Of a stretch of 64,000 bases of DNA, positions 16,372 to 24,684 are shown piece after piece. The notes beneath the pieces are model-generated. The model was given only the letters and a program-made list of their open reading frames with translations, did no database searches and was not told where the DNA came from. A program made the position numbers and the translations under genes. The stretch comes from Oceanimonas sp052119705 (GTDB lineage Bacteria; Pseudomonadota; Gammaproteobacteria; Enterobacterales; Aeromonadaceae), in contig NZ_JBGQOP010000004.1 of NCBI RefSeq assembly GCF_052119705.1, positions 101,003-165,002 of the forward strand, given 5' to 3'. The number at the start of each line of letters is the position of its first letter. Positions within the stretch are counted from its first letter, which is position 1.

Positions 16372-17952
16372 TTAAGCGCTAGTGCGTTTATCCCAAAACT
16401 GGCGCGATAAATCACTTAACCCCTTGGTAAGTTGCACGACTTGCTCGCAACGTTCTTGGTTATCGTGGCCGCTTTGTACATGATGTTGCGCTGTGGTTTG
16501 AATACTATTAATGCTGTCATTGATTTCATCACTGACTTGGCGCTGCTGCTCCACTGCCGTGGCAATTTGCATATTCATCTGGCTAATGTCTTTTACCCGC
16601 TGGCCAATTTCTTCTAGCGCGCCGGCAGCCTGCTGGGCATGATTGACACTGTGCTGAGCCTGCTCACGGCTCTTCTCCATCACGGCCACCGCCTCTTTTG
16701 TGCCCTGCTGTAAGGCAGCAATCATAGTCTGAATATTGGCGGTCGACTCTTGGGTACGCCCTGCCAAATTTCGCACCTCATCAGCCACCACGGCAAAACC
16801 ACGCCCTTGCTCACCGGCGCGCGCAGCTTCTATGGCGGCATTCAGTGCTAATAAATTAGTTTGCTCGGCAATGCCGCCTATCACCTCTAGGATCACAGAT
16901 ATATCTCGGCCGTGATCCTCAAGTTGATGGATCACATGCTCTGTTTGCTTAATATCCAGTGCAAGGGCAGCAATCGAAGTACTGGTTTGCGTGACTAACT
17001 GGCGACCACTGTCGGTGTCTGAGTCCGCTTGCTCGGCCGCCTGCGCGGCTTGTTGGGCGTTAGAAGACACTTCATGAATGCTGACCGACATTTGTTTAAT
17101 GGCGGTGGCAATTTGCTCGGTTGCGCCCTGCTGATGGCGGGTATGCTGGTCACTGATTGTGAGCTCATCACTCAATTCATTGGTATGACCGCCCAGACGC
17201 TCGGCCATATCGGACAAACGGCCGAGCACGGCACCCGCTTCTGCCTGCGCCATGTGCAGCGCAAATTCTATTTGGCCCAGCTCATCCGCTCGCCCCGCAT
17301 ACACCTGCTGACTAACGGGATTATCTGCATAATCTTGCGCCTTAGCGGCCAAAGCACGCAGCCCGCCCAATAAGCGCCAATTTAATAGCCCAGCAGCCAA
17401 TACGCCGCCCCCCGTCAGCACAGCCGTCTGCAGCACGGGTAAATCCATCCACCACAGTTGCGCCAATATAACGCACAGCAGCAGCAAACTATTGGTCAGC
17501 ATTAAACGGCTACTCAAACTCAGGCGAGCAGCAGATAAGGACTTACCTTGCTGGAGTTGTTGATAAAGCCGTTCAGCATCCACTACTTGCTGTGGCTCAG
17601 GCTTAGTGCGCACCGACTGAAACTCGACCACTTCGCCTTGATGACGGATAGGCGTCACAAAGGCATTCACCCAATAATAATCGCCATTTTTACATCGGTT
17701 TTTAACCACGCCCATCCAAGAGTGGCCGGACTTTAAGGTGGCCCACATGTGCTTAAAGACCGAAGCCGGCATATCAGGATGGCGAATAATATTATGGGGC
17801 TGGCCTTTTAATTCCTGTTCTTTATAACCACTCAGCTCAACAAAGCTGTGATTCATATAAGTAATATGGCTGCTGGGAGAGGTAGTAGACAATATATTCA
17901 CACCGTCTTGAAGTTCTACATTACGACCACTATCGCGCTTATTACTTTGCAT
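16372..17952 (-). CDS. Aer-type PAS methyl-accepting chemotaxis protein
   Basis: A 526-residue chemoreceptor. Residues about 20-125 form a PAS domain very like that of Aer (GYKEQELKGQPHNIIRHPDMP and NGDYYWVNAFVTPI), which in Aer binds FAD and reports redox state. Two hydrophobic segments follow (about 150-200), then a long coiled-coil signalling domain with the hairpin tip EQTNLLALNAAIEAARAGE and GRGFAVVADEVRNLA. It lacks a periplasmic ligand domain, so an energy- or oxygen-taxis role is likely. It is monocistronic, with terminators or gaps on both sides. Confidence 0.93.
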   Translation of the reverse strand: MQSNKRDSGRNVELQDGVNILSTTSPSSHITYMNHSFVELSGYKEQELKGQPHNIIRHPDMPASVFKHMWATLKSGHSWMGVVKNRCKNGDYYWVNAFVTPIRHQGEVVEFQSVRTKPEPQQVVDAERLYQQLQQGKSLSAARLSLSSRLMLTNSLLLLCVILAQLWWMDLPVLQTAVLTGGGVLAAGLLNWRLLGGLRALAAKAQDYADNPVSQQVYAGRADELGQIEFALHMAQAEAGAVLGRLSDMAERLGGHTNELSDELTISDQHTRHQQGATEQIATAIKQMSVSIHEVSSNAQQAAQAAEQADSDTDSGRQLVTQTSTSIAALALDIKQTEHVIHQLEDHGRDISVILEVIGGIAEQTNLLALNAAIEAARAGEQGRGFAVVADEVRNLAGRTQESTANIQTMIAALQQGTKEAVAVMEKSREQAQHSVNHAQQAAGALEEIGQRVKDISQMNMQIATAVEQQRQVSDEINDSINSIQTTAQHHVQSGHDNQERCEQVVQLTKGLSDLSRQFWDKRTSA

Positions 17953-18247
17953 TTTTGGTGTATTCCTTGTGATGGCATTATCTCTGTTATCTATTTACTT
18001 TCATGTAACAGAAGTTTCCTTGAGTTAGCATTTAAAACTCAACCATTATCCACTATAAAATGACAATTTTATTACGGCAGGAAACTATAGCACTGAATGT
18101 GGTTATTGCGCACAAAACAAACACCCAACAGCTATCAACTAACCAAAACCATGATACACATCAACAATACAGAGCCATCACAAAAAACCTGTGTTATTGA
18201 TGTGTAATAAATAAGTAACTGATATTATTATTTTAATTTAGGGTGAT

Positions 18248-18616
18248 TTAAAAAAAGTAATCAAAGCCGACTAAAGCCCAGGTTATTGCGACTAATACTA
18301 AAGCTAAAAAAACGGCGGCCGAGCCGATGTCTTTGGCGCGGCCCGATAATTCATGGTGCTCAGGGCCGATGCGGTCCACCACCGCCTCGATGGCGGAATT
18401 AACGAGCTCGACAATTAGCACCAAAAATAGGCTGGCGATAAGTAACGCTTTCGCCAATAAGCTTACTGGCCACAACAACGCCACCGGCAACAATATGATA
18501 AACAACCATGTCTCTTGGCGAAATGCCGCTTCATGGCGATACGCCGCTTTAAAACCCTGCATTGAATAGCCGCCGGCAGCTATGATGCGCGCTAATCCTG
18601 TTTTTCCTGGTTTCAT
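18248..18616 (-). CDS. dgkA: Diacylglycerol kinase DgkA
   Basis: Small inner-membrane kinase that phosphorylates diacylglycerol to phosphatidic acid, recycling the lipid left when phospholipid head groups are used for envelope decoration. I start at MKPGKTGLARII (18616, 122 residues), the usual DgkA length; in-frame codons reach back to 18697 without family similarity. Conserved features are GFKAAYRHEAAFRQE, the active-site EL(V)NSAIEAVVDR segment and DIGSAAVFLAL, with three membrane helices. It is divergent from eptA, whose product releases diacylglycerol, which suggests a shared job in lipid A modification. Confidence 0.92.
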   Translation of the reverse strand: MKPGKTGLARIIAAGGYSMQGFKAAYRHEAAFRQETWLFIILLPVALLWPVSLLAKALLIASLFLVLIVELVNSAIEAVVDRIGPEHHELSGRAKDIGSAAVFLALVLVAITWALVGFDYFF

Positions 18617-19328
18617 AACATTAAGTTCCGTTTGTTTCATGTGGTAGTGTTTATTATTGGTATTTTTAACAGCCCTATTAACCGCCCGCATGGCCAATTT
18701 AGCAGCGCTAAAGACGCTGCAGTGAGGTGATTAATCAAGCATGAGATTAATCTCTGATTCATCCTTTTATTTTGCATTATCTGCCAGCGCAATCGAATCA
18801 TTGGTCTGCGCTATTTTCAACTCAGGCACACGATACAAACCGCGATTATACGCCAAGCTGCCCCATGAGCACACACAAGGCGCATCCAAACTGGCCTTAG
18901 GTAATATTTGATTCGAATGATGTTATCCATCGCAATATCAGAGGCAAGATTATGAGATCTATGAAGTGAAAAAATAGTCAAAATATCGACTTTAGTTCAT
19001 TACAGCCAACACTGAGTAACTAAAGTCTTAGTAACTACAGTCTTAGTAACTACAGTCTTGGTAAATAAAGTGTTGTCCTAAGGCTCAAGCTAAGTGGGGA
19101 TATGTATAGCACTATCATGGAGCACACAGACCACATACCACACATGCCGTACACGGGCGGCATGCAGGCATGACATAACGGATATGGAGTAAAAAGCCGA
19201 CTTAATCTATTGAGCGACACTGTATTGAGAAAAGTATTCGGCAGCCGTATCTTTTACCTTTTTTTGACCTGAGCAGGCCTAGTGTGGATTCACATTATAG
19301 ACGTACTTCTACCTCTGGGAGCCTGTAC
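18617..19328. other. Divergent dgkA-eptA regulatory region
   Basis: About 710 bases with no credible ORF between two divergent genes. It holds a 4 x 15 bp direct-repeat array (19015-19074) and a 7-bp inverted repeat (catgccg 19143-19149 / cggcatg 19158-19164). Promoters for dgkA and eptA must lie here; no clear -35/-10 pair stands out. Confidence 0.5.
19015..19074. repeat. 4 x 15 bp direct repeats between dgkA and eptA
   Basis: Four head-to-tail units (19015-19029, 19030-19044, 19045-19059, 19060-19074). Units 2 and 3 are identical (agtaactacagtctt), unit 1 differs at one base and unit 4 at four. They lie about 255 bases before eptA and 400 before dgkA. Direct repeats are the usual form of OmpR-family sites, so this could be a regulator-binding array, but 15 bp is not a whole number of helical turns. 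Confidence 0.85.
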
Positions 19329-21095
19329 ATGGACTCATTAACCGAGCCTACAGCTGCAATAACACCGACGCCAACAGCAAACCAAAAAACCGAGAAAAGC
19401 AGTTTTTCACTGACGCCAGCGCGTTTGGTGTTCTTAGTGGCCTGTTATTTCTTTTTAGTACTAAATCTGGCCTTACTGGCCAAACTAGTGGGTATTCTGG
19501 AAAGCTTAAGTGACTTCAAGATAGGCTTTATGCTGACCATACCTGTGTTCTTCATTGCCTGCTTTACGATTATTTTCAGCCTACTCACGCCCTTTCGGCT
19601 CGAGAAATGGGTGCTGATACCCTTTATTATTTTGTCGGCCTTACTCAACTATGTGATGTTTCATTACGGCACCATAGTCGACCGCGACATGATAGTGAAC
19701 GTGCTGGAAACCAATGCCGGCGAGGCAAAATCCTACTTCAACGCCAGTGCCGTGATCTGGTTTACTCTCACCGGCCTGCTGCCTGTGCTGCTGATCCTAA
19801 AGCTGTCCATTCGCCGCAGCACTGTATGGCGAGAGCTCGGCATTAAGCTGTTGTCTGTGGCGGTTTCATTATTGGTGATCCTGCTGATCGCCTTTTTCTA
19901 TTACAAAGATTATGCCTCAGTGGGCCGCAATAATGACTACATCAAGAAGATGATCATTCCCACCCACTTTGCCCAAAGTCTGTATAACTATGTAGACGAT
20001 ACCTACCTCACCACGCCTGAGCCTTATCAAGTCTTAGGCGCAGACGCCACCCTATTACCTAAAACCCAGCGCACTCAAGCCAAAGTAACTCAAGCCAACG
20101 CAACAACTACCGAAGCCGCTCGTAAGCAGGTAATGGTGTTGATGGTCGGTGAGACGGCGCGCGCCGCTAACTTTCAACTCGGTGGCTATGAGCGTGAAAC
20201 CAATGCCTTTACCACACCACTGGGCGTGACTTACTTTCAGGATATGACTTCCTGTGGCACGGCCACCGCCGTTTCTGTGCCTTGCATGTTTTCATATCAA
20301 ACGCGCAAAGAATTTTCCGATGTTCAGGCCGCTAATCAGGACAACCTGATGGACATAGTGGCGCGTGCCGGTATCAAAACGGTGTGGGTAGAAAATGATG
20401 GTGGCTGCAAAGGAGCCTGTACGCGCACCGAGACCATAGAATTCAAACCCAATGCCGCCAATCCGGTGTGTGACGGGGATTATTGTCAGGATCAGGTGGT
20501 GCTGGAAGGCTTAAGCGAGCAGCTGAACAATATCACCGCCGACGCTGATCAGGCAGCCCCTATTCAAGCAGAACGCTACCTGATAGTGCTGCACATGGTG
20601 GGTAGCCATGGCCCTACTTACTACAAGCGCTACCCGAAGGAATTTGCCCATTTTCTGCCAGATTGTCAGCGCAGCGACATTCAAAATTGTGATGCCCGCC
20701 AGCTAAACAACACCTATGACAATACGATTTATTATTCCGATTACATTATTAGTCAGGTCATTAAGCAGTTACAAGCGCGTGACGATCTAGATACCGGTCT
20801 TTTATATGTGTCGGATCATGGCGAATCATTGGGTGAGTCCGGCCTGTATTTACATGGCATGCCGTACTCGCTGGCGCCCAAAGAGCAAACGCACATTCCT
20901 ATGCTGACTTGGTTCTCTGGTGGCTTTGCGGCGGATAAACAGCTGGATGAAAGCTGCTTAGCGACACTGGCCAAGGACGAGGAGTATTCCCATGACAACC
21001 TGTTCGACTCCATGCTGGGTCTGCTGGATGTATCGACACAGATTTACCGACCGCAACTGGATATCTTCAGCAGCTGTCGTCAGCAGCGGACGTAA
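19329..21095 (+). CDS. eptA: Lipid A phosphoethanolamine transferase, EptA/MCR family
   Basis: Inner-membrane enzyme that moves phosphoethanolamine from phosphatidylethanolamine to lipid A, lowering negative charge and polymyxin binding. The start at 19329 has GGAG seven bases upstream; an in-frame GTG at 19284 does not. The 588-residue protein has five N-terminal membrane helices, then a sulfatase-fold periplasmic domain. Key residues: E275 in VGETARAAN, the nucleophile-position T311 in SCGTATAVSVPC, and the metal-site SDHGESLGE. Paired cysteines (GGCKGAC, CDGDYC) match the MCR/EptA disulfides. Its last 29 bases overlap the convergent kinase gene. Confidence 0.95.
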   Translation: MDSLTEPTAAITPTPTANQKTEKSSFSLTPARLVFLVACYFFLVLNLALLAKLVGILESLSDFKIGFMLTIPVFFIACFTIIFSLLTPFRLEKWVLIPFIILSALLNYVMFHYGTIVDRDMIVNVLETNAGEAKSYFNASAVIWFTLTGLLPVLLILKLSIRRSTVWRELGIKLLSVAVSLLVILLIAFFYYKDYASVGRNNDYIKKMIIPTHFAQSLYNYVDDTYLTTPEPYQVLGADATLLPKTQRTQAKVTQANATTTEAARKQVMVLMVGETARAANFQLGGYERETNAFTTPLGVTYFQDMTSCGTATAVSVPCMFSYQTRKEFSDVQAANQDNLMDIVARAGIKTVWVENDGGCKGACTRTETIEFKPNAANPVCDGDYCQDQVVLEGLSEQLNNITADADQAAPIQAERYLIVLHMVGSHGPTYYKRYPKEFAHFLPDCQRSDIQNCDARQLNNTYDNTIYYSDYIISQVIKQLQARDDLDTGLLYVSDHGESLGESGLYLHGMPYSLAPKEQTHIPMLTWFSGGFAADKQLDESCLATLAKDEEYSHDNLFDSMLGLLDVSTQIYRPQLDIFSSCRQQRT

Positions 21096-22350
21096 AATAA
21101 ACCGTAACTTGTGTACCACTGGCGTGAGTGCCATCGGCAGCTGAGCTTGATAAGCACAGCCGCCAGCCTTGGTGCTCACAAATACGCGCTACTATGGCCA
21201 ACCCCAACCCAAAGCCTTGTGGGTTGGCCACACTCACGCCTCGCTCTACCACTTTGGCTTGCAGCTCATCGCTGATACCTCTGCCCGTATCAGACACCCG
21301 CAGATAATCTGGCGTCACGTCCACCTCAATGCTGCCCGTAAGCGTGTGCTGTATGGCATTGCGCAAGAGGTTATTCAGCACAGCCACCATCATGCTCGTC
21401 GGCACTAACGGCACAGGCTCAACCGTATTTAAGCGCAAGGACAAACCACGGCTGGCCGCCAACGGTTGCCAATCGGCCAGTTGTGCTTTAGCCAACTCAA
21501 CCAAGGAGCTGAGTGCGTTATTACCTGCCTGTGAGTCTGGGGTGCGCGACAACTGTAGAAACAGCTCAGTTTGCTGCTGCATTTGGCCAAGCGCACCATC
21601 GATGCGTTGCAATTGGCGTGCTATCTGCGATGAGGGCTCACTTTCCGCCAACATATCGAGGGCACCGCGGATCACCATCATACAGGTACGTAATTCATGG
21701 CTGGCATTGGCAGAGAATTGTTGCTCCCTCAGCAGCAATTCATTCACCCGCAACACGTAACGGTCAAAGATACGCGCCAACTGGCCGGTTTCATCATCGG
21801 GATAGTGGCCGGTCAAGTGGCTGCCAGGCTGCTCCGGCAAGTGGGCTACCTCTTGAGCTAAGCTTGCCATGGGTTTCAGTATTTGCAGGCTTAACCGCCG
21901 AGACAACACAAATCCTAACCACCAGATCAGCAATACCCCAAGACCGATGCCGGTAAACATGATCAGCTCATAGCGTTCAAATTCACTCTGATCTTGCACC
22001 AACACATGGATCCAGCCCGACTCATCGCGCACCAAGAGATTATAGGCTTTGTTGCCCAACAAGACTTCGTGGCCACCTTGGGGATAACCGCGAAAGGCCT
22101 CGGGTAGCAGCTGTTGATCGTTTTTCGCTAACTTATAATAGGTGGTATCCGTCATCGGCAGCACCAAAGGCTGTGGCTGCGCCTGATGTTCGTGTATGTG
22201 ATCCGTAAGGTCACTTTGCAGATGGTTGTAAAACAAGGTGTCTTCAAACCAAAACACCAGCTGCACCATGCCCGCCGCCGCCAGCAGGCTGGTGGTGACG
22301 ATCACCAAATTAAGTACCAGTTGCAGTCGGGCTTTAATGGTCAGGCGCAT
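21067..22350 (-). CDS. Sensor histidine kinase of the eptA-linked two-component system
   Basis: A 427-residue membrane kinase. A first helix (about 11-33), a short periplasmic sensor loop, a second helix (about 130-150), a HAMP-like linker, a HisKA domain with the phosphorylated His at about 218 (ASHELRT), and a HATPase domain with NLLRNAIQHT, VSDTGRGIS and GFGLGLAIV. The usual HELRTP is HELRTC here. Location next to eptA suggests a PmrB/CarS-like sensor of cationic peptides or metals. It follows the regulator gene by 12 bases. Confidence 0.9.
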   Translation of the reverse strand: MRLTIKARLQLVLNLVIVTTSLLAAAGMVQLVFWFEDTLFYNHLQSDLTDHIHEHQAQPQPLVLPMTDTTYYKLAKNDQQLLPEAFRGYPQGGHEVLLGNKAYNLLVRDESGWIHVLVQDQSEFERYELIMFTGIGLGVLLIWWLGFVLSRRLSLQILKPMASLAQEVAHLPEQPGSHLTGHYPDDETGQLARIFDRYVLRVNELLLREQQFSANASHELRTCMMVIRGALDMLAESEPSSQIARQLQRIDGALGQMQQQTELFLQLSRTPDSQAGNNALSSLVELAKAQLADWQPLAASRGLSLRLNTVEPVPLVPTSMMVAVLNNLLRNAIQHTLTGSIEVDVTPDYLRVSDTGRGISDELQAKVVERGVSVANPQGFGLGLAIVARICEHQGWRLCLSSSAADGTHASGTQVTVYFTSAADDSC

Positions 22351-22362
22351 GGTTTTGTTCCT

Positions 22363-23049
22363 TTATTGCTCATTAGCCTGCGCCTTGGCGGCCAGACGAT
22401 AGCCCTGACCGTGCATCGTTTGTAGCAGTGCTTCGCTAAAGGGTTTATCTAGCTGGTTGCGCAACAGATAAATGTGCGCCTTAAGGCCGTCGCTGTCTGG
22501 CGGATCATCGGCCCACAATTGGCTAATTAAGGTCTCTCGACTCACCACATTGGGTGCATGACGCATCAAAATTTCAAGCAGCTTCAAGCATTTGGGATTG
22601 AGATTGAGTAACTGCTGCTGTCGCGTTGCCTGACGCAAGTCAAGATCCAGCGTCACATCGGCCACCTTAAGCTGCCGCGCTTGCTGCTTTTGGGCGCGTT
22701 TTAGCACGGCTAAAATGCGCGACCACAATTCGGGCAAGGCGAAGGGTTTAACCAAGTAATCATCGGCGCCCACCTCAAAGCCGCTGAGTTTATCTTGCAA
22801 GGTATCACGAGCGGTTAACATCACCACCGGCAGCGGATTTTGCTCGGCGCGTAACTGAGCACACAGCGCCAAACCATCCAGCCCCGGCAATGATAAATCC
22901 AACACCAGCAAGTCATATTCGTGGCGGCGAGTCTGCTGCAGTGCTGCTGTACCGTTATAGAGCGCATCCACCACAGCGCCTTTTAAGGTCAGGTAATCCA
23001 CTATATTGACCAGAATATCTGGGTTGTCTTCCACCACTAATATTCGCAT
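22363..23049 (-). CDS. OmpR-family response regulator of the eptA-linked system
   Basis: A 228-residue regulator with an N-terminal receiver domain (acidic EDN near residue 7-9, phospho-acceptor D51 in LVLDLSLPG, T/K in MLTARD and LVKPF) and a C-terminal winged helix (LTxKE-like NLNPKCLKLLEIL, then VSRETLISQLW and HIYLLRNQLD). Its neighbours point to control of eptA and dgkA, like PmrA or Vibrio CarR. It starts 49 bases after lpxH on the same strand, so lpxH, regulator and kinase may be one transcript. AAGGATC precedes the ATG. Confidence 0.92.
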   Translation of the reverse strand: MRILVVEDNPDILVNIVDYLTLKGAVVDALYNGTAALQQTRRHEYDLLVLDLSLPGLDGLALCAQLRAEQNPLPVVMLTARDTLQDKLSGFEVGADDYLVKPFALPELWSRILAVLKRAQKQQARQLKVADVTLDLDLRQATRQQQLLNLNPKCLKLLEILMRHAPNVVSRETLISQLWADDPPDSDGLKAHIYLLRNQLDKPFSEALLQTMHGQGYRLAAKAQANEQ

Positions 23050-23098
23050 CTGGGATCCTTAAACTTCATGTTCGCTCCTTACGCTTCATGTTCGCCGC

Positions 23099-23836
23099 TT
23101 ACGTTTGAGGCAAGGCGCGATTTTGCAGCTCGACTCCAGTCGCACTCACCACCAAAATACTGCCTTGGGTGTACCAATCGCCGAGCACTATGCGCCGCGC
23201 CGACTCACCATTCACCATCAGTTGATGAATATCAGGCCTGTGGGTGTGGCCGTGGATCAGCGTGCGTACGCCATAGCGCTGCATCTGTCGCTCGACTTCT
23301 GCTTGGTTTACATCCATCACCTGCATCACCTTGCCCTCTTTGGCTGCGGCACTCTTGCTACGAATGCCGTCGGCAATGCCTAAGCGATAGCTCAAAGGTA
23401 AACGTAAAAATAGCCACTGCAACCAGCCCCAGCGAGTCACGCGTCGATAACGCTGGTAACCCGCATCGTCGATACACAAAGTATCGCCGTGCATAATAAG
23501 TGTACGCTCACCGTAAAGGTCGATGACTTTATGCTCCGGCAACAAGCTCATACCGGCGGCGCGGGCAAAACGTCGGCCCACCATAAAATCCCGATTGCCG
23601 TGAATAAAATACACGGGAGTGCCTTGTTGGCTACAGGCTAAAAAGGCTGCCGCTACCTCACCATTTAGGGCGCTGACTTCATCATCGCCGATAGAAAATT
23701 CAAACAAATCACCCAATACGTAGAGCGCATCCGCATCATGCGTATCTTCGCGCATAAAGCGTAGAAACGCCGCCGTCATATCGGGGCGCGAGGCACTGAG
23801 GTGCAAATCGGCAATAAAAAGCGTGGTGTTTTTCAC
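23099..23836 (-). CDS. lpxH: UDP-2,3-diacylglucosamine diphosphatase LpxH
   Basis: LpxH cleaves UDP-2,3-diacylglucosamine to lipid X and UMP in lipid A synthesis, peripheral to the inner membrane. I start at the GTG at 23836 (KNTTLFIADLHLS), matching the family start, for 245 residues; another GTG at 23869 would add 11 residues. Metal-binding motifs of the calcineurin-like fold are ADLHLS, LGDLFE, GNRDF, MHGDTLCIDD and HGHTHRPD. The gene lies upstream of, and in line with, the two-component genes that border eptA. Confidence 0.93.
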   Translation of the reverse strand: MKNTTLFIADLHLSASRPDMTAAFLRFMREDTHDADALYVLGDLFEFSIGDDEVSALNGEVAAAFLACSQQGTPVYFIHGNRDFMVGRRFARAAGMSLLPEHKVIDLYGERTLIMHGDTLCIDDAGYQRYRRVTRWGWLQWLFLRLPLSYRLGIADGIRSKSAAAKEGKVMQVMDVNQAEVERQMQRYGVRTLIHGHTHRPDIHQLMVNGESARRIVLGDWYTQGSILVVSATGVELQNRALPQT

Positions 23837-23934
23837 TGAAGGCTCTTGTAATAAGAAAAAAGGGAACACCCATTAACTTAACGCTTGGCGAACAAGGGGA
23901 ATCCGCGTAAGGGATAAGCATTAAGCTAATGGGG

Positions 23935-23962
23935 CTAAAAAAATGGCAGCCTAGGCCGCCAT
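23935..23962 (-). terminator. Terminator between ppiB and lpxH
   Basis: Read on the minus strand, an imperfect hairpin (atggcggcc / ggctgccat) is followed by seven T residues. It sits just after ppiB, separating it from lpxH. Confidence 0.85.
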
Positions 23963-24025
23963 TATGGGTGCTACTTAGTAGAGCCGGTATCCAAACGTCA
24001 TACCGTTCTCAGCACAAGCGGCGTT

Positions 24026-24523
24026 TTACTCGCTAACTGTAGTGCCTGTGATCACAACGTCTTCCACAGGCACGTCTTGATGCACATAACCGCGGGTGCC
24101 GGTGGCCACGCCTTTGATTTTATTAACCACGTCCATGCCTTCAACCACTTCACCAAACACGCAGTAGCCGTAGCCTTGAGTGGTAGCAGACTTGAAGTTC
24201 AAGAAGTCGTTGTCGCCTACGTTAATAAAAAATTGCGCAGACGCTGAGTGCGGCTCAGAAGTACGGGCCATGGCAACGGTACCAATCTTGTTCGATAAGC
24301 CATTGTCAGCTTCGTTTTTAACGGAGGCGCGGGTGGACTTTTCTTTAAAGTCGGCATCAAAACCGCCGCCTTGGATCATGAAACCGTCAATCACACGGTG
24401 AAACAAGACGCCGTCATAATGACCATCGCGGCAATATTGCAGAAAGTTAGCCACAGTTTCAGGGGCTTTGTCGGCAAACAAGTTCAATGTAATGTCGCCG
24501 TGGTTGGTGTGCAGAGTGACCAT
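24026..24523 (-). CDS. ppiB: Peptidyl-prolyl cis-trans isomerase B (cyclophilin)
   Basis: A 165-residue cytosolic cyclophilin that catalyses proline isomerisation. It begins MVTLHTNHGDITLNLF with no signal peptide. Active-site features are VLFHRVIDGFMIQGGGFD, MARTSEPHSASAQFFINVGDN and VFGEVVEGMDVVNKI. It is divergent from cysS, as in many gammaproteobacteria, with their promoters in the 160-base gap. Confidence 0.96.
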   Translation of the reverse strand: MVTLHTNHGDITLNLFADKAPETVANFLQYCRDGHYDGVLFHRVIDGFMIQGGGFDADFKEKSTRASVKNEADNGLSNKIGTVAMARTSEPHSASAQFFINVGDNDFLNFKSATTQGYGYCVFGEVVEGMDVVNKIKGVATGTRGYVHQDVPVEDVVITGTTVSE

Positions 24524-24684
24524 AATCAGATTCCAATATCAGATGAAAGAGTGTCAGCGCTCGATTTTAGCGCATACGCGCCCGATAGCGAACCCCCAAG
24601 CGTGCGCAAGGCTTGCACCTCTTTGTCATTAAAGGTTCAATAGTGGCGCTTTTATCCCTAATACTCTCACCAAGACGTGGAATC

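Noticed and set aside
21329..21760. Plus-strand frames of 140-150 codons opposite the histidine kinase
   Set aside because: Composition is that of an antisense shadow; the kinase reading is complete with all motifs.
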